A stretch of 64,000 bases of DNA from Symsagittifera roscoffensis (GCF_963678635.1 NC_087064.1:42129165-42193164); one strand, 5' to 3'; counted from the stretch's first letter, positions 50,301 through 56,839 are shown. Notes: generated from the sequence alone by a model not told the origin. Numbers and translations: made by a program.

Positions 50301-53300
50301 CTGAACAACACGAAGAACTGGATTTCAGTATTGGGATTCTTATACCACTCCCAAAACCACAAAAACCACGAGGTATTCCAGCAAATCTGCCACCCATCAT
50401 TCTACTTAACAGCACAAGCAAACTGCTATCCTTGATTACGCTAGAGCGTATCAAGCCTCTGTTAGACAATTGAACAGAAGAAACGTAGTGCGCCTATAAA
50501 AGCGGAAAAGGCACAGGCGACATTGTTTGGTAACAGAGAACGGTGTTGAGCGTAGTAGTGAAGAAAAAATGGCACTTTGAGAAACTCGGCCGCGCTTTCG
50601 ATACAATAAAGCGGAACACAATTCTCGATGTTATCGAAGATGCAGGCGGGAGCGTAGATGACTTGAGACTTGTGAGGATACTTTTAGCAGAGACGCAACT
50701 TCAAGTGAAGGTCGGCAAAAATGCATCCGACGTTTTTGAAACTACCATTGGCAGTTTGCAAGGGGACTCTCTTTCTGGCATCTTTTATCTTTTTCATTTT
50801 GTATCTAGCTGCCGCTTTACGTCTGGTCCGTTCCCTTCTCAGCAGACCAAATCCTTCTTACAAAGAGTGCTCTCTCCTAAGGGAATCTGAATACGCTGAT
50901 GATGTCGAATTCATCTAAAAAGATTTTGATGAACTGAGTAGCATTCACACTACAGTTGAAAATGCCTAGGAGAATGGAACCTCATTATGAATACAAGCAA
51001 AACTGAGTTCACAAAAGTGTACATCGCTACCGCCGAAAAAGACCAACATGGTAATTTGGTTAGAGGCAACGAAGAGTGGCGCAAAGCCAAATTGCTAGGA
51101 TCTCATCTCTGCGCAAAGTTCGACATTCAGTAACGTATCACCAAGGGAAATGCGGCGTTTGCCTCCTACAGAAAGGTTTGGCTGTCGAGAAAAAACTTGA
51201 GCCTCGGAAAGAGAATCAGAGCATACGAAGCCTTAGTGGTCTCGACAATGATGTACAACGCAGGCAGCTGGGCTGCGACATCATAGTACCTACATAAGCT
51301 TGATGTTACACAAGGATCTCACCTCTGATTCATTTCAAACATCAAGTGGCCAAACCGGATATCTAACGATTCCATATACAAATATCGAAAACAACTCCAC
51401 TTTCATTTCGCATAGAGAAACTTAGTTGGCGTCAGTTCGGCCATATTCTTCGCCAGCCTAAAAGTTCACTAACAAGACTTTCCCTGTATTTTGTTGTTTT
51501 TAGTAGCAAGCAATTTCCAGGAAGAAAAGGGCGGCATCAAAAAAAACTTAATAGACCTTCTCAAGCACGATTTGGTAAGAGGACAACTAAAACTTGATAC
51601 TGAATCAGATATTCAACTGATAATTAGTCACGCGTCTGATCGCAAATTTTGGAACTGACTTTATGATTTTGGGTCGACTGACCAGAACTCTAGGTGGTCA
51701 CGCTGCGTTTAGTTAGGTTAACAGTAATTGATCATGATGATAAGCACTGAACGATTCTCAAAAACAGACAAACAAACTCCATACATATATGAAAAACTGA
51801 ACAACAAGTCAGCTCATTTCAAACGATACTTACGCAGAAGAAACTATGCGCAGCCGCAAAAAGGCAACATCAAGAACAACAAAGTGAAACTAAGTAGCTA
51901 TATCGTCAAAAAAATGAGATGTAACAAATTTTCAAGGTTTGTCACGAATTGCCTGGAAGGAAATTAATTTTTGAGAAAACAAACCCCCCAAAAAACAAGT
52001 GAATTCTGGATTGGCTTCAAAAAAACTTACGACGTGGTAACAAAGCCGACAAAAATTGAGCTGATACATGTGAGCCGAAAAAATGGCCTTATTAATGCCT
52101 GAATTCAATTTATTCGACGCTTACGCCTTAATAAGACGGAATAAACTGCTCGGTTATCAAAATAATTATTTTTACGTATTAAAAAACGCCAAAATCAAAG
52201 ACCTCGGTTCATTTTCACAATATTCACCTCGGTTCATTCAAAAGTGAGTTGTTGATCTGCACATGTGCTGTAAATATAGCGAATATACGTGAGAAGACAA
52301 GGTTCAGTGGTTCGAATCCGACCAGGACCTGTGTGAGAGGGAAATTTTTTGCGTGACATCAATTTTTTGTCCGAGTTTTTTGTCTGCTCACTTTTTGTCG
52401 GTTAAGTCGCCACCGTACGGACACCGTTCGAAGAAAGGTTTGCCTCCTACATAAGTTTGCTTGTGCTGTAAGTCGCCACCGTTCGAAGAACTTTTGAATG
52501 AACCGAGGTGAATATCTCGGTTGAGTACGGAGGCGACTTAACCGACAAAGAGTGAACAGACAAAAAACTCGGACAAAAAATTGATGTCACGCAAAAAATT
52601 TCCCTCTCACACAGGTCCTGGTCGGATTCGAACCACTGAACCTTGTCTTCTCACGTATATTCGCTATATTTAAAGCACATGTGCAGATCAACAACTCACT
52701 TTTGAATGAACCGAGGTGTCAAATGATCCGAGTTACTTGAACTGTTGAACAATTGTTGAACTAATTGTTAACCTGAAGAAACAAACTCCCATTTGGTAAA
52801 GCTTGCTAATTGCAAGCGTAACACAGAGGCGATGCAAAGCTTCGCACCAGTTGCGATACAAAATAACAGAGAATGCCAGAGGTAGCCCAAAGCCACCAGC
52901 AAAAAATCAGAAACACGCAACAAACCACCCATTTTCATAAATGCCCTGTCGCGAAACGCGGTTGCTTTAATTATTAAGGTAGTAATAAAAAAATCAAGGA
53001 ATGTAAACATGCAGACGAAAATGGTTAGATGCCCCTGAAGCCGGAAAAGATGATCACAAATTTCAAGATAATGATTTTAGAAATTCGAAGTTTTGAAATT
53101 CAAAAAAAAATGTTTCCAAAAAATTCGAAAACAAAAAATTCGAAATTTTGGGTTGTCTCCGAGGCATACAAACCAACTCAACCTTGATTTCGATTATCTA
53201 ACGACGTGATATACAGAAACTAAACGATAAAACAAGCCAAAAGCATTCAAGTTGTAAATTTGAACCCGAATTATACTAAATCGTGGAATACAGACAGCTA

Positions 53301-54321
53301 CCAAAGTTATTAAAGAAACTCATAACAGGCAAACAAGGCCCATACCAAAGTTGTTAACGGGGAAAAAGCATATTACCAGGTTGCAACACCCTTGCTTATC
53401 GCAAGGGGAAAAATATAAGGTAGTTAAGCCGAGATAATTAAGGCCGACACATAATAAGCTGAAAATAAGCCGAAACTTTTTCAGAGAAAAAATCACTTTT
53501 TAAGAACTTGCATGTACAAACTAAAAAGCAATCACGAACCACTACATAAGCGACGGAACATATAAGATGTAGGTTGTACATTAGTGATTTACCATTACTA
53601 AAAGCCTTCTATTGACCATTCTGTGAACCAGGTTATTTACGGGGAAAAAGTCTAGTACCCGGTTGCAATACCGTAGCTGTTTGTAGATTATCGCAAGGGT
53701 AATCATTGCCTTCACCAATTTCCCTATAACCCAAAAATCAAGATTTCGATTGACATAAAGTTCAATACTCCGATCTCATTCAAGGACGAATGCTTGTAAC
53801 AGTATTAGAAAGGGCAATATAGCAGACTTTGCTAACGCCATGAAAAAACTCCGGGGTCTTTTAACCTGTGCTTTTGCAAAATAAATCATGGTCATTTTTC
53901 ACTCCATTAAATTTTCGATTTGGAAATATATTAGCCACGATGAACAACATTATTCCACTTTTTCCATAGATTGCATCATAATACCATGTCATAGTAGCAG
54001 ATAATACCACTATGAAAAGAACTGAAGTGTTCGGGGAAGTAGCAATGAGCTAAAAATTTGTCGACTGGAGGATATTTCATTAAAGCTCTTATCACAATTT
54101 GATCAAACTTCAAATTTTGATTGCCAAAAGTAGCTAACCCTGGAAAGTTTGAGTCCTTCCGGCTGGACGTAATAGACCTCGAGGTGTGAGAACTTGGCCA
54201 CGATGAGGTTGATGTCATTTGGGGCTGTGAAGTTACCCGTGATACAGTGACTGACTGCTGTGGGTTTGTGGCCACTCACCACGTAATAGTTGCCACCTGT
54301 CACTCCACTTGAGGTATTCAT
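8119..54321 (-). CDS. DDB1: DNA damage-binding protein 1, adaptor of CUL4 ubiquitin ligases (15 exons)
   Basis: DDB1 links CUL4-RBX1 to WD40 substrate receptors (DCAFs) and, with DDB2, recognises UV lesions in chromatin. CDS join on the minus strand, 5' to 3': 54321-54139, 45075-44800, 44618-44384, 43405-43258, 41608-41422, 38737-38575, 38345-37994, 37730-37312, 37148-37012, 35846-35643, 35324-35132, 34980-34738, 12916-12809, 12534-11931, 8437-8119. The sum is 3771 nt, 1256 codons with stop TGA; every intron is GT-AG and all phases agree. The protein is colinear with animal DDB1 from the BPA propeller through BPB and BPC to the C-terminal helical domain. Landmarks include [32 protein letters not shown]-like ([11 protein letters not shown]), [11 protein letters not shown] and the terminal DLARLH. 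It is about 115 residues longer than the 1140-residue human protein: a Ser/Asn-rich insert near residues 769-873 and a longer C-terminal domain. An in-frame TGA 15 nt upstream fixes the start at 54321. Confidence 0.97.
8887..9560. repeat. R-family dispersed repeat in DDB1 intron 14
   Basis: Begins with ACACAGAGGCGAAGCTG and a GCGAAGC/GCTTCGC hairpin, runs through many AAGCCGA-poly(A) units and ends at a decayed tRNA-like segment near 9500-9560. The same order of motifs is found at about 22500-23600, 26120-27220 and 31735-32690. Confidence 0.6.
10241..10271. repeat. dispersed AAGAGTC hairpin, copy 2
   Basis: Degenerate copy (AAGAATCTGAAATACGTTC, then GACTTTT) at the end of an AT-rich repeat that starts near 9740 and shares sequence with 17620-18060, 43670-44340 and 57230-57670. 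Confidence 0.5.
10860..11450. repeat. single copy of the ~575-bp repeat
   Basis: Shares landmarks in the same order with the tandem array at 60335-61520: GTGCAAGTAGCACAGAA, GCGTGGTGT, a GTAGGCTTGTA-type motif, CGCTCACTTTATTGGCTCG and TGGTCGGAACAA. The distance from first to last landmark is about 570 bp. Confidence 0.6.
11931..12534 (-). CDS. DDB1: DDB1 exon 14
   Basis: The largest exon (604 nt), after TTTTCTTAG. Contains [55 protein letters not shown] and [13 protein letters not shown] of the BPC propeller. Donor GTCAGT, two bases into Ser. Confidence 0.95.
12809..12916 (-). CDS. DDB1: DDB1 exon 13
   Basis: A 108-nt exon after TTTTCACAG. It encodes [20 protein letters not shown] and then NLIAEKEIK, matching the DDB1 segment with EPKQGRIVVFQY. 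Donor GTATCT. It has no ATG and is found only by homology and phase; it closes the gap between exons 12 and 14 exactly. Confidence 0.92.
13404..13530 (+). repeat. left inverted end of the MULE: 15-bp repeat array
   Basis: Imperfect tandem repeats of TACCCTATACCAATC with variants such as TACCCTATGCCATTA and TACCCTATACTAATC. The reverse complement of the array recurs at 15741-15831. Confidence 0.9.
13862..15240 (+). pseudogene. MULE transposase with FLYWCH finger, inactivated
   Basis: Conceptual pieces on the plus strand line up with animal MULE transposases. 13880-14037: FLYWCH finger ([29 protein letters not shown], giving C-C-H-H). 14038-14361: linker ending in [16 protein letters not shown] at 14362 interrupts the frame, which continues as [11 protein letters not shown] (first catalytic Asp, in DGTF) and [12 protein letters not shown] to about 14510. 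After a frameshift: THRI-type block [15 protein letters not shown], where the second catalytic Asp (normally DFE) is Asn, then [13 protein letters not shown] and [12 protein letters not shown] up to a TAG at 14878. After another shift: [18 protein letters not shown] and PSVHTFLK, the conserved MULE C-terminus. At least two frameshifts, two stops and the Asp-to-Asn change make it non-functional. Confidence 0.88.
15741..15831 (-). repeat. right inverted end of the MULE: 15-bp repeat array
   Basis: Read on the minus strand it is the same TACCCTATACCAATC-type array as at 13404-13530, running from the outer edge inward. Confidence 0.9.
15845..17560. repeat. 1.8-kb dispersed repeat, copy in DDB1 intron 12
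   Basis: Colinear with 54950-56780. Shared landmarks in order: CAGAGGCGAA..GGAGCTTCGCGCC, CTAAAGCTGGA, TTGATATTGAATGA-like, CGATTGAACACAACCT-like, and the closing GAGGAATTTTTTAGCGAAACA. The interior (about 16100-17350) is a diverged satellite with a period near 155-170 bp. Confidence 0.75.
16100..17350. repeat. diverged ~157-bp satellite array
   Basis: Units are marked by variants of TTCTTTCGATTGAACC..AAATCTCA and by a GAGAAAAGTCAAAAA..GGTCAAAAATCAAAAA segment; marker positions near 16335, 16491, 16660, 16815, 16985 and 17140 are 155-170 bp apart. Units are only loosely similar. Confidence 0.65.
18064..18093. repeat. dispersed AAGAGTC hairpin, copy 3
   Basis: AAGAGTCTTCACTACGTTCA followed by TTACTCTTAA, at the end of the AT-rich repeat 17620-18060. 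Confidence 0.55.
19235..19430 (-). mobile_element. tRNA-derived SINE, family 1
   Basis: On the minus strand: tRNA-like head with A-box region CTGAGTGGTTAACACG and B box GGTTCGAATCC, a body of about 100 bp, and a tail carrying a short hairpin of GAAGC/GCTTC type ending in TCTGTGTT. It is not a tRNA gene, because the acceptor-stem halves do not pair. Confidence 0.7.
19767..19955 (-). mobile_element. tRNA-derived SINE, family 1
   Basis: Same plan as the copy at 19235-19430: B box GGTTCGAAACC, then a body with TTATTTCACTTTATAAAGC, and the terminal hairpin GAAGCACAGCTTC with TCTGTGTCAG. Confidence 0.7.
20243..20470. repeat. ~120-bp AT-rich tandem pair
   Basis: Two units starting with TTGCAATATACGATTT, about 122 bp apart, each followed by a GTGAAAAATTT-type run and a GGCGAGATA/GGCAACATA plus GGAAGCCC/GGAGCCC segment. 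Related single copies occur near 30556, 39595 and 41160. Confidence 0.6.
20779..20904. repeat. 63-bp tandem duplication
   Basis: Two near-identical units (GACCTGTTGA..TACGAGTCTCACG to the run of A after GGACGCTTGG). The flank resembles a decayed tRNA-like head on the minus strand. It produces a repeated peptide in an open frame here that I regard as chance. Confidence 0.75.
22134..22312 (-). mobile_element. tRNA-derived SINE, family 1, decayed head
   Basis: Terminal hairpin GAAGCGCAGCTTC and TCTGTATC at the low-coordinate end; the B box (22268 region) is degenerate, whereas the paralogous copy at 31364-31540 keeps GGTTCGAAGCC. Confidence 0.65.
22364..25979. repeat. recent 3.6-kb tandem duplication, copy 1
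   Basis: Matches 25983-29598 at a constant offset of 3619 bp, with no difference in any of the segments that I compared across the unit. The unit is block R plus block P of the older duplication. Homology stops at 22364 on the left and 25979 on the right. Confidence 0.93.
25629..25828 (-). mobile_element. tRNA-derived SINE, family 1
   Basis: Orthologous within the duplication to 29248-29447 and paralogous to 19235-19430. B box GGTTCGAATCC; hairpin tail ending in TCTGTGTT. Confidence 0.7.
25983..29598. repeat. recent 3.6-kb tandem duplication, copy 2
   Basis: Second copy of 22364-25979. The junction has three extra bases (ATC, 25980-25982). They repeat part of the adjacent TTATCCAAA, which suggests a templated filler formed during end joining or replication slippage. 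Confidence 0.93.
29248..29447 (-). mobile_element. tRNA-derived SINE, family 1
   Basis: Duplicated copy of the SINE at 25629-25828 (offset 3619). Confidence 0.7.
29798..29983 (-). mobile_element. tRNA-derived SINE, family 1
   Basis: Paralogue of 19767-19955 in the second copy of the older duplication. B box GGTTTGGAACC has drifted; tail hairpin AAGCACAGCTTCGCCTCTGTG is present in shorter form. Confidence 0.65.
31364..31540 (-). mobile_element. tRNA-derived SINE, family 1
   Basis: Paralogue of 22134-22312. B box GGTTCGAAGCC, tail hairpin CGAAGCGCAGCTTCG and TCTGTATC. Confidence 0.7.
32458..33236. repeat. 783-bp tandem duplication, copy 1
   Basis: Matches 33241-34019 at offset 783. The only difference I noticed is CAATAAGG against CACTAAGG near 33064/33847. 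It lies within block R of the second copy of the older duplication. Confidence 0.9.
32583..32690 (-). mobile_element. tRNA-derived SINE, family 2
   Basis: Minus strand: A-box region CACTTAGTCTGGACGTAAC, B-box-like GGGCTCGAAACT, then GACGGGACC and a tail reading AACGGGAAAGAGTCCG and TGTCGGCTTAG. Duplicated at 33366-33473 by the 783-bp repeat; a relative lies at 56840-57003. Confidence 0.6.
33241..34019. repeat. 783-bp tandem duplication, copy 2
   Basis: Second copy of 32458-33236; it carries its own copy of the family 2 SINE at 33366-33473. Confidence 0.9.
34738..34980 (-). CDS. DDB1: DDB1 exon 12
   Basis: Starts after GTTTTTAG (chosen because phase fits exon 11). The first 40 residues are Asn/Ser-rich; the rest matches DDB1: [16 protein letters not shown] and SAFYVVG. 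Donor GTAAGA, one base into Gly. The next intron is 21.8 kb. Confidence 0.85.
35132..35324 (-). CDS. DDB1: DDB1 exon 11, variable linker
   Basis: Starts after CATTTCAG; encodes a Ser/Ala/Gln-rich, probably disordered segment with no clear counterpart in vertebrate DDB1 other than the flexible BPC loop. Ends one base into a codon; donor GTAAGA. Inclusion is supported by open frame, splice sites and phase. Confidence 0.75.
35643..35846 (-). CDS. DDB1: DDB1 exon 10
   Basis: Starts after TTCCTAG with [14 protein letters not shown] and contains [20 protein letters not shown]. Donor GTTAGT after AGG, phase 0; the 3' boundary rests on phase agreement with exon 11. Confidence 0.88.
36110..36760. repeat. 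diverged ~158-bp satellite array in DDB1 intron 9
   Basis: Four to five units, each opening with a variant of CCTGTTCTTTCGATTGAACC at about 36110, 36271, 36428 and 36587 (157-160 bp apart). Related to 16100-17350 and 55400-56560. Confidence 0.75.
37012..37148 (-). CDS. DDB1: DDB1 exon 9
   Basis: Starts after AATCAG with TQPTTLSAF and contains [20 protein letters not shown] and FSNVNLRD. Donor GTGAGT, phase 0. Confidence 0.94.
37312..37730 (-). CDS. DDB1: DDB1 exon 8
   Basis: Starts after TATTTCAG; encodes [41 protein letters not shown] and GGEIIPRS. Ends one base into Gly; donor GTAAGT. Intron 8 is 163 bp. Confidence 0.94.
37994..38345 (-). CDS. DDB1: DDB1 exon 7
   Basis: Starts after CGCTTAG; encodes [20 protein letters not shown], then [11 protein letters not shown] and EEFDIAGF of the BPB propeller. 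Ends two bases into Ser; donor GTGAGG. Confidence 0.94.
38575..38737 (-). CDS. DDB1: DDB1 exon 6
   Basis: Starts after TTTGCAG with VVKLNE; contains [12 protein letters not shown] and [10 protein letters not shown]. Ends one base into Glu; donor GTAGGA. Intron 6 is 229 bp. Confidence 0.93.
39300..39338. repeat. perfect 39-bp palindrome
   Basis: Two 19-base arms (GACTGCTCAGGTTTGAATT and its reverse complement) around a single central G, in DDB1 intron 5. Every base of the arms pairs. Confidence 0.95.
39703..40590 (+). pseudogene. 5'-truncated LINE: C-terminal end of ORF2
   Basis: Encodes the region after the reverse transcriptase of a non-LTR element: [43 protein letters not shown], then after frameshifts [16 protein letters not shown] and the terminal zinc-knuckle [17 protein letters not shown] with LDPHAL. 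Ends in a CAACAACAACAA run. The same C-terminal plan and CAACAACAACAA end occur in the intron 1 LINE at 45700-48985, so they belong to one family. No RT domain is present. Confidence 0.85.
40591..41110 (+). pseudogene. Penelope-like element remnant with GIY-YIG endonuclease
   Basis: Penelope-like elements carry a C-terminal GIY-YIG nuclease. Here 40650-40766 reads [26 protein letters not shown] and TARLYNTHA, close to the family pattern of a Cys pair followed by ASYIGxTxRHLxTR. Further on, 40862-40970 reads [20 protein letters not shown] and [11 protein letters not shown], the usual C-terminal block (EAL.I....P.IN). The GIY-YIG tyrosine-glycine pair is changed (YMD), and a TAA at 40859 plus frameshifts separate the parts. 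The RT domain is missing, so this is a 5'-truncated dead copy. Confidence 0.8.
41261..41320. repeat. GATA microsatellite
   Basis: About 14 GATA units with one interruption (AGAGATAGATA), directly after a short AT-rich repeat. Confidence 0.98.
41422..41608 (-). CDS. DDB1: DDB1 exon 5
   Basis: Starts after TTTTCAG; encodes [15 protein letters not shown] and ends with [11 protein letters not shown] before donor GTATGA, phase 0. Intron 5 (2.7 kb) holds LINE and Penelope-like fragments. Confidence 0.93.
41985..42058 (-). mobile_element. decayed tRNA-like SINE head
   Basis: Minus strand: GTGGCTGAGTGGATAGTGCGTGAG-like A-box region and GATTGAATCCTAGAC B-box region, spacing as in a tRNA, but no pairing acceptor stem. 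It is in DDB1 intron 4. Confidence 0.6.
42527..42592 (-). mobile_element. decayed tRNA-like SINE head
   Basis: Minus strand CTTGGCCTAGATGTAAAGAC followed by TGTTCGACTCTCGGCT, positioned like A and B boxes of a tRNA. The head is weak and the element is otherwise unrecognisable. Confidence 0.45.
43258..43405 (-). CDS. DDB1: DDB1 exon 4
   Basis: Starts after GTTTTAG and completes Val; encodes [10 protein letters not shown] and [17 protein letters not shown]. Ends two bases into Arg; donor GTATTC. Intron 4 is 1.65 kb and includes decayed tRNA-like repeats. Confidence 0.92.
44304..44333. repeat. dispersed AAGAGTC hairpin, copy 4
   Basis: Degenerate left half, intact TTACTCTTAA right half, at the end of an AT-rich repeat starting near 43670 that is similar to 57230-57670. 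Confidence 0.45.
44384..44618 (-). CDS. DDB1: DDB1 exon 3
   Basis: Starts after TTTCAG with IIPLTPDL and contains GRHAKTYE and [10 protein letters not shown], both diagnostic of DDB1. Ends one base into a Val codon; donor GTAATT. Confidence 0.93.
44800..45075 (-). CDS. DDB1: DDB1 exon 2
   Basis: Starts after TTTCAG with DVPIYGRL and carries the BPA segment ending in SIYDANIK; donor GTTTGA, phase 0. 92 codons. Intron 2 is 181 bp. Confidence 0.93.
46465..48771 (-). pseudogene. LINE endonuclease and reverse transcriptase, long open frame
   Basis: A 768-codon open frame. The C-terminal half of an AP endonuclease is clear: GDANAHN (near 48281-48309), SSPDI and SDH (near 48069-48083). The N-terminal half ([16 protein letters not shown]) lies in another frame at about 48399-48530, and roughly 70 residues between GGGLA and GDANAHN are missing. 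The reverse transcriptase is well kept: [27 protein letters not shown], block [10 protein letters not shown] (near 47000-47030), block [14 protein letters not shown] (near 46821-46851) and catalytic YTDD (near 46748-46765) in place of the common FADD/YADD. After block C the frame is lost and continues as [12 protein letters not shown] in the next frame. It was functional in an ancestor and is now broken at both ends. Confidence 0.9.
48500..48979 (-). pseudogene. LINE N-terminal ORF with 2A-like motif
   Basis: Residues 81-94 (48698-48739) read [14 protein letters not shown], matching the GIExNPGP element found at the N-terminus of some non-LTR retrotransposons and related to ribosome-skipping 2A peptides. 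The residue after NPG is Ala in this frame instead of Pro. One frame over, directly after it, the DNA encodes a cysteine cluster ([20 protein letters not shown] then WYCSTC, about 48560-48690) of PHD type. The frame therefore breaks at or just after NPG. Confidence 0.8.
48887..48954. repeat. 34-bp direct tandem duplication
   Basis: Two identical 34-bp units beginning TAGAATTGAATCAGCATTGC, at the 5' part of the LINE. Confidence 0.95.
49621..51300 (+). pseudogene. second reverse transcriptase remnant (different LINE family)
   Basis: Plus strand, opposite to the neighbouring LINE. Pieces: 49909-50295 with [19 protein letters not shown] and [19 protein letters not shown]; 50234-50473 with [18 protein letters not shown] and [12 protein letters not shown]; 50580-50760 with [17 protein letters not shown] (block A) and [13 protein letters not shown] (block B); and EYADDVEFI (block C, 50883-50915). 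The QGDSLS and EYADD signatures differ from the minus-strand LINE ([12 protein letters not shown]). Several frameshifts and stops are present. No endonuclease was recognised. Confidence 0.85.
52219..52718. repeat. inverted SINE pair forming a 187-bp-arm palindrome
   Basis: Arms 52225-52411 and 52532-52718 are reverse complements with few mismatches, around a 120-bp spacer. Each arm has a tRNA-type B box (GGTTCGAATCC, near 52308 and 52625), followed by ACCAGGACC and TTTTTTGTC units as in SINE family 2 at 56840-57003. The spacer repeats part of the arm end: TTTTGAATGAACCGAGGTG at 52493-52516 is the inverse of 52225-52243. Confidence 0.85.
52800..54138. repeat. repeat-rich stretch between palindrome and DDB1 exon 1
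   Basis: Contains a GAGGCGATGCAAAGCTTCGC-type hairpin near 52824, two copies of a repeat with GGGGAAAAAGTCTAGTACC and a TGC..TATCGCAAGGG inverted motif (about 53357-53410 and 53640-53705), and AAGCCGA units. Related copies lie near 9660, 18305 and 42655. No gene is seen. Confidence 0.5.
54139..54321 (-). CDS. DDB1: DDB1 exon 1 (residues 1-61)
   Basis: Encodes the start of the BPA propeller ([18 protein letters not shown]). In-frame TGA lies five codons before the ATG. Ends at AGG followed by donor GTTAGC, phase 0. Intron 1 (45076-54138) is 9.1 kb and full of transposon remnants. Confidence 0.93.
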
Positions 54322-54551
54322 GTTCGGTCCTTCTCAAATGGGAGCAGGAGAGGTCAATGCCGAAGTCGACTATTAGGAAACTGAATTTCAACTCACTGAT
54401 AGGTTGTCAGTATTTTTATTACTATTGAAGGTCCTGAAAACAGTTCAGATCACACAGTTACCTCTCTAATTTAACGAGCAAAACACGAGCAGCAAAAAAA
54501 CACCATTAGAAAAAAATGTTCGAACTTCAAAGAAAAAATAATGGTCTTAAG

Positions 54552-54908
54552 CAGGGGCGGATCTGGGATTTTCTCGAGGGGGGCGGATTTTCAAAAAAAA
54601 TTTGTGAAAACTTAGTCGACCTTTTTTTTAGGTACACGGAAAATGGATTTTTCGAGCTCTTCTTAAGCACAGTTTAGTCCTGTTTTGGCCAAATTTTCTG
54701 CGCCGCAGAAAATTTTAGGCACTTTTTGGAAAGTTTTGGCCATATTTTAGGCCTACTCTAAATAAGTATATATTGGCGCCAAAGGCGCCTTCAGAAAAAT
54801 TTCAGAGTCGGTCGCCAAAAATGGATTTCTTAAAAAGTACCAAAGGGGGGACCCTTTGGGTCAAATTCCTGAGGAGAAGGCGTCCGCCCCCCCTTAAATC
54901 CGCCCCTG
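54552..54908. mobile_element. hAT-type MITE with perfect 8-bp target duplication
   Basis: A 357-bp non-coding element whose ends are inverted repeats starting CAGGGGCGGAT. It is flanked on both sides by the direct repeat GTCTTAAG (54544-54551 and 54909-54916). An 8-bp duplication plus CAGGGG-type ends is the signature of hAT-superfamily transposons. The intact duplication makes this the best-defined insertion in the window. It lies about 230 bp upstream of the DDB1 start codon, so it could overlap the promoter or 5' UTR. Confidence 0.93.
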
Positions 54909-54949
54909 GTCTTAAGGCTCTTTGATAGACTTTTTTGATAGACTTTTTT

Positions 54950-56780
54950 GAAACAGATGCGAAGCGGAGCTTCGCGCCACTTGCGTAAAACGCATAACAC
55001 AAATAACATAACCAGTCAAAAAAATGAAACGAGTTGAAAACTACGTCTACCAAAATTCAAAAAATTTAAACTTTCGTGTCTCGTTCATTTCAGGTAAACA
55101 TGTCTGACATTTGAATGTCTGACATAAGTCGAAAAAAAGTTTAGATGTTGAAAAAAACTAGGTGAACCAAATTCTCGATAAAAAACAACTATAGGCCAAG
55201 CTAAAGCTGGAGGTACGTGTTTAATATTGAATGAGTTTGCTATACTGATGCGGCAAGAAAAGTTTGATTTCAAAAATTGTACTTTGGCTAAAACATTAGG
55301 TGTTTCTCAACTAAAACAATTTAGTAGAGTAAAAAATTTTAAGATAATGAAATTAGCCAAGGAGATAAATAATACTTCTCTTACAAACAATTAAGGATTC
55401 GCTGCTTCTGCAACCCGTTCTTTCAATGTACTTTTCATCTGAGATTTGATTGTGTAAAGTTTAAGAAAATTCAAAATGTTTCTAAAAAACGGTCAAAAAT
55501 TCTAATAAACGTTCTAGAGACTTTCCAAATTACAACGTTAAGCGGCCTTAACCTGCAAAAAAGCAGGTTAGGGCCGTTTAATCGGAGAAGATTTCCAAAG
55601 CCGGGTTTCTCGAATGAACACAACCTGAGAATTTGGTCCGTTAGTTTTCGCGTAATCCAATAAATTTCCAAAAAACTGTCGAAGGTTCCAAACTTTGACT
55701 TATTTAAGGCCATAGTTGAAGGCCAAAGTAAAAAAAAACGGTCAACAAATGAAAAATTTGACAATTCCGAGAATCATAGAATTTTAACTGAAACAATTAT
55801 GCAGAAAAATTATTCAAAAGTGACTCAAGCAATCTGTAATTTCGACTGAACCCAAAATCTCATATTTGGGAGGGTTGTTTTCGAGAAAAGTCAAATACTT
55901 AAAAAAAAGGTCACAAAATCAACAATTTTACTCTTCCGAAGGACAAAGCTTTTGGAGTCAAAAAAATTGTGCGTAGTTGCATAGGCAAATGAACTTATCG
56001 ATACCCGTTCTGAGCATTGAACCCAAAATCTCAGGTATGTCAGGGTAGTTTTCGAGAACATTCACAAAATTAAAAAAAAAACGTTCAAAAAATCAAAAAC
56101 TTGACTTTTCAGAGGGCCAAAACTTCTTGCGTAAACTTATTGTTCGAGTCCGCTAACGAAGAGGGGCTTCCCACTACCCGTTATCTCATTGAGCCCCCAA
56201 AATGAGATTTAGAAGGCTAGTTTTGAGAAAAGTCGAAAAGATCCACAAAACGGTAAAAAAAAAGTATTTGACTATTCCGAGTGCCATAACTTTGTGCAAC
56301 AAATTTGGTCTTTGCCAGTTATGCAGTGGAACTTTTCAAAACAGTTCTATCCATTGAAACTAAAAACTCATATTTGAAAAGGTAGTTTTCGAGAAAACAA
56401 AAAAAAATCAAAAATATGGGTCAAATATTTCCCCACACTTTTTCGAAGGCTGTAGTCAGAGAAGTGAAGTATAAAAAGACTCTAGGGGAAAATGCCGTCA
56501 CACAGATGAATAAGCGGTCTTTCGATTGATACTAATTTTTTGATAATCAGAAGAAGTTTCAGAGAAAAATTAAAATTTTTGTAAACAGTGAAAAAAACTT
56601 TCCAAAACGAAAAAAGGAAATTTCAACAAACAGATTGAGAAGCGCGGAGGTGAGTGCTAAAACTGTACTGGTCTTGAAATGTCCCAAAATTGGGTCATTA
56701 GAACGATGAAAAAAAATAGGCCGAAATAAATTTGGCCGAGGAATTTTTTAGCGAAACAGAAAAAGTAAAGGCGTAAGTCA
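54950..56780. repeat. 1.8-kb dispersed repeat, copy upstream of DDB1
   Basis: Colinear with 15845-17560 in DDB1 intron 12, same orientation, diverged. Contains a satellite of about 160-175-bp units (55400-56560). Confidence 0.75.
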
Positions 56781-56839
56781 AACAATAATAACAACTTTAA
56801 GAAAAACGCATAGAAAAAAAACAATTCCAAGATGTGACA

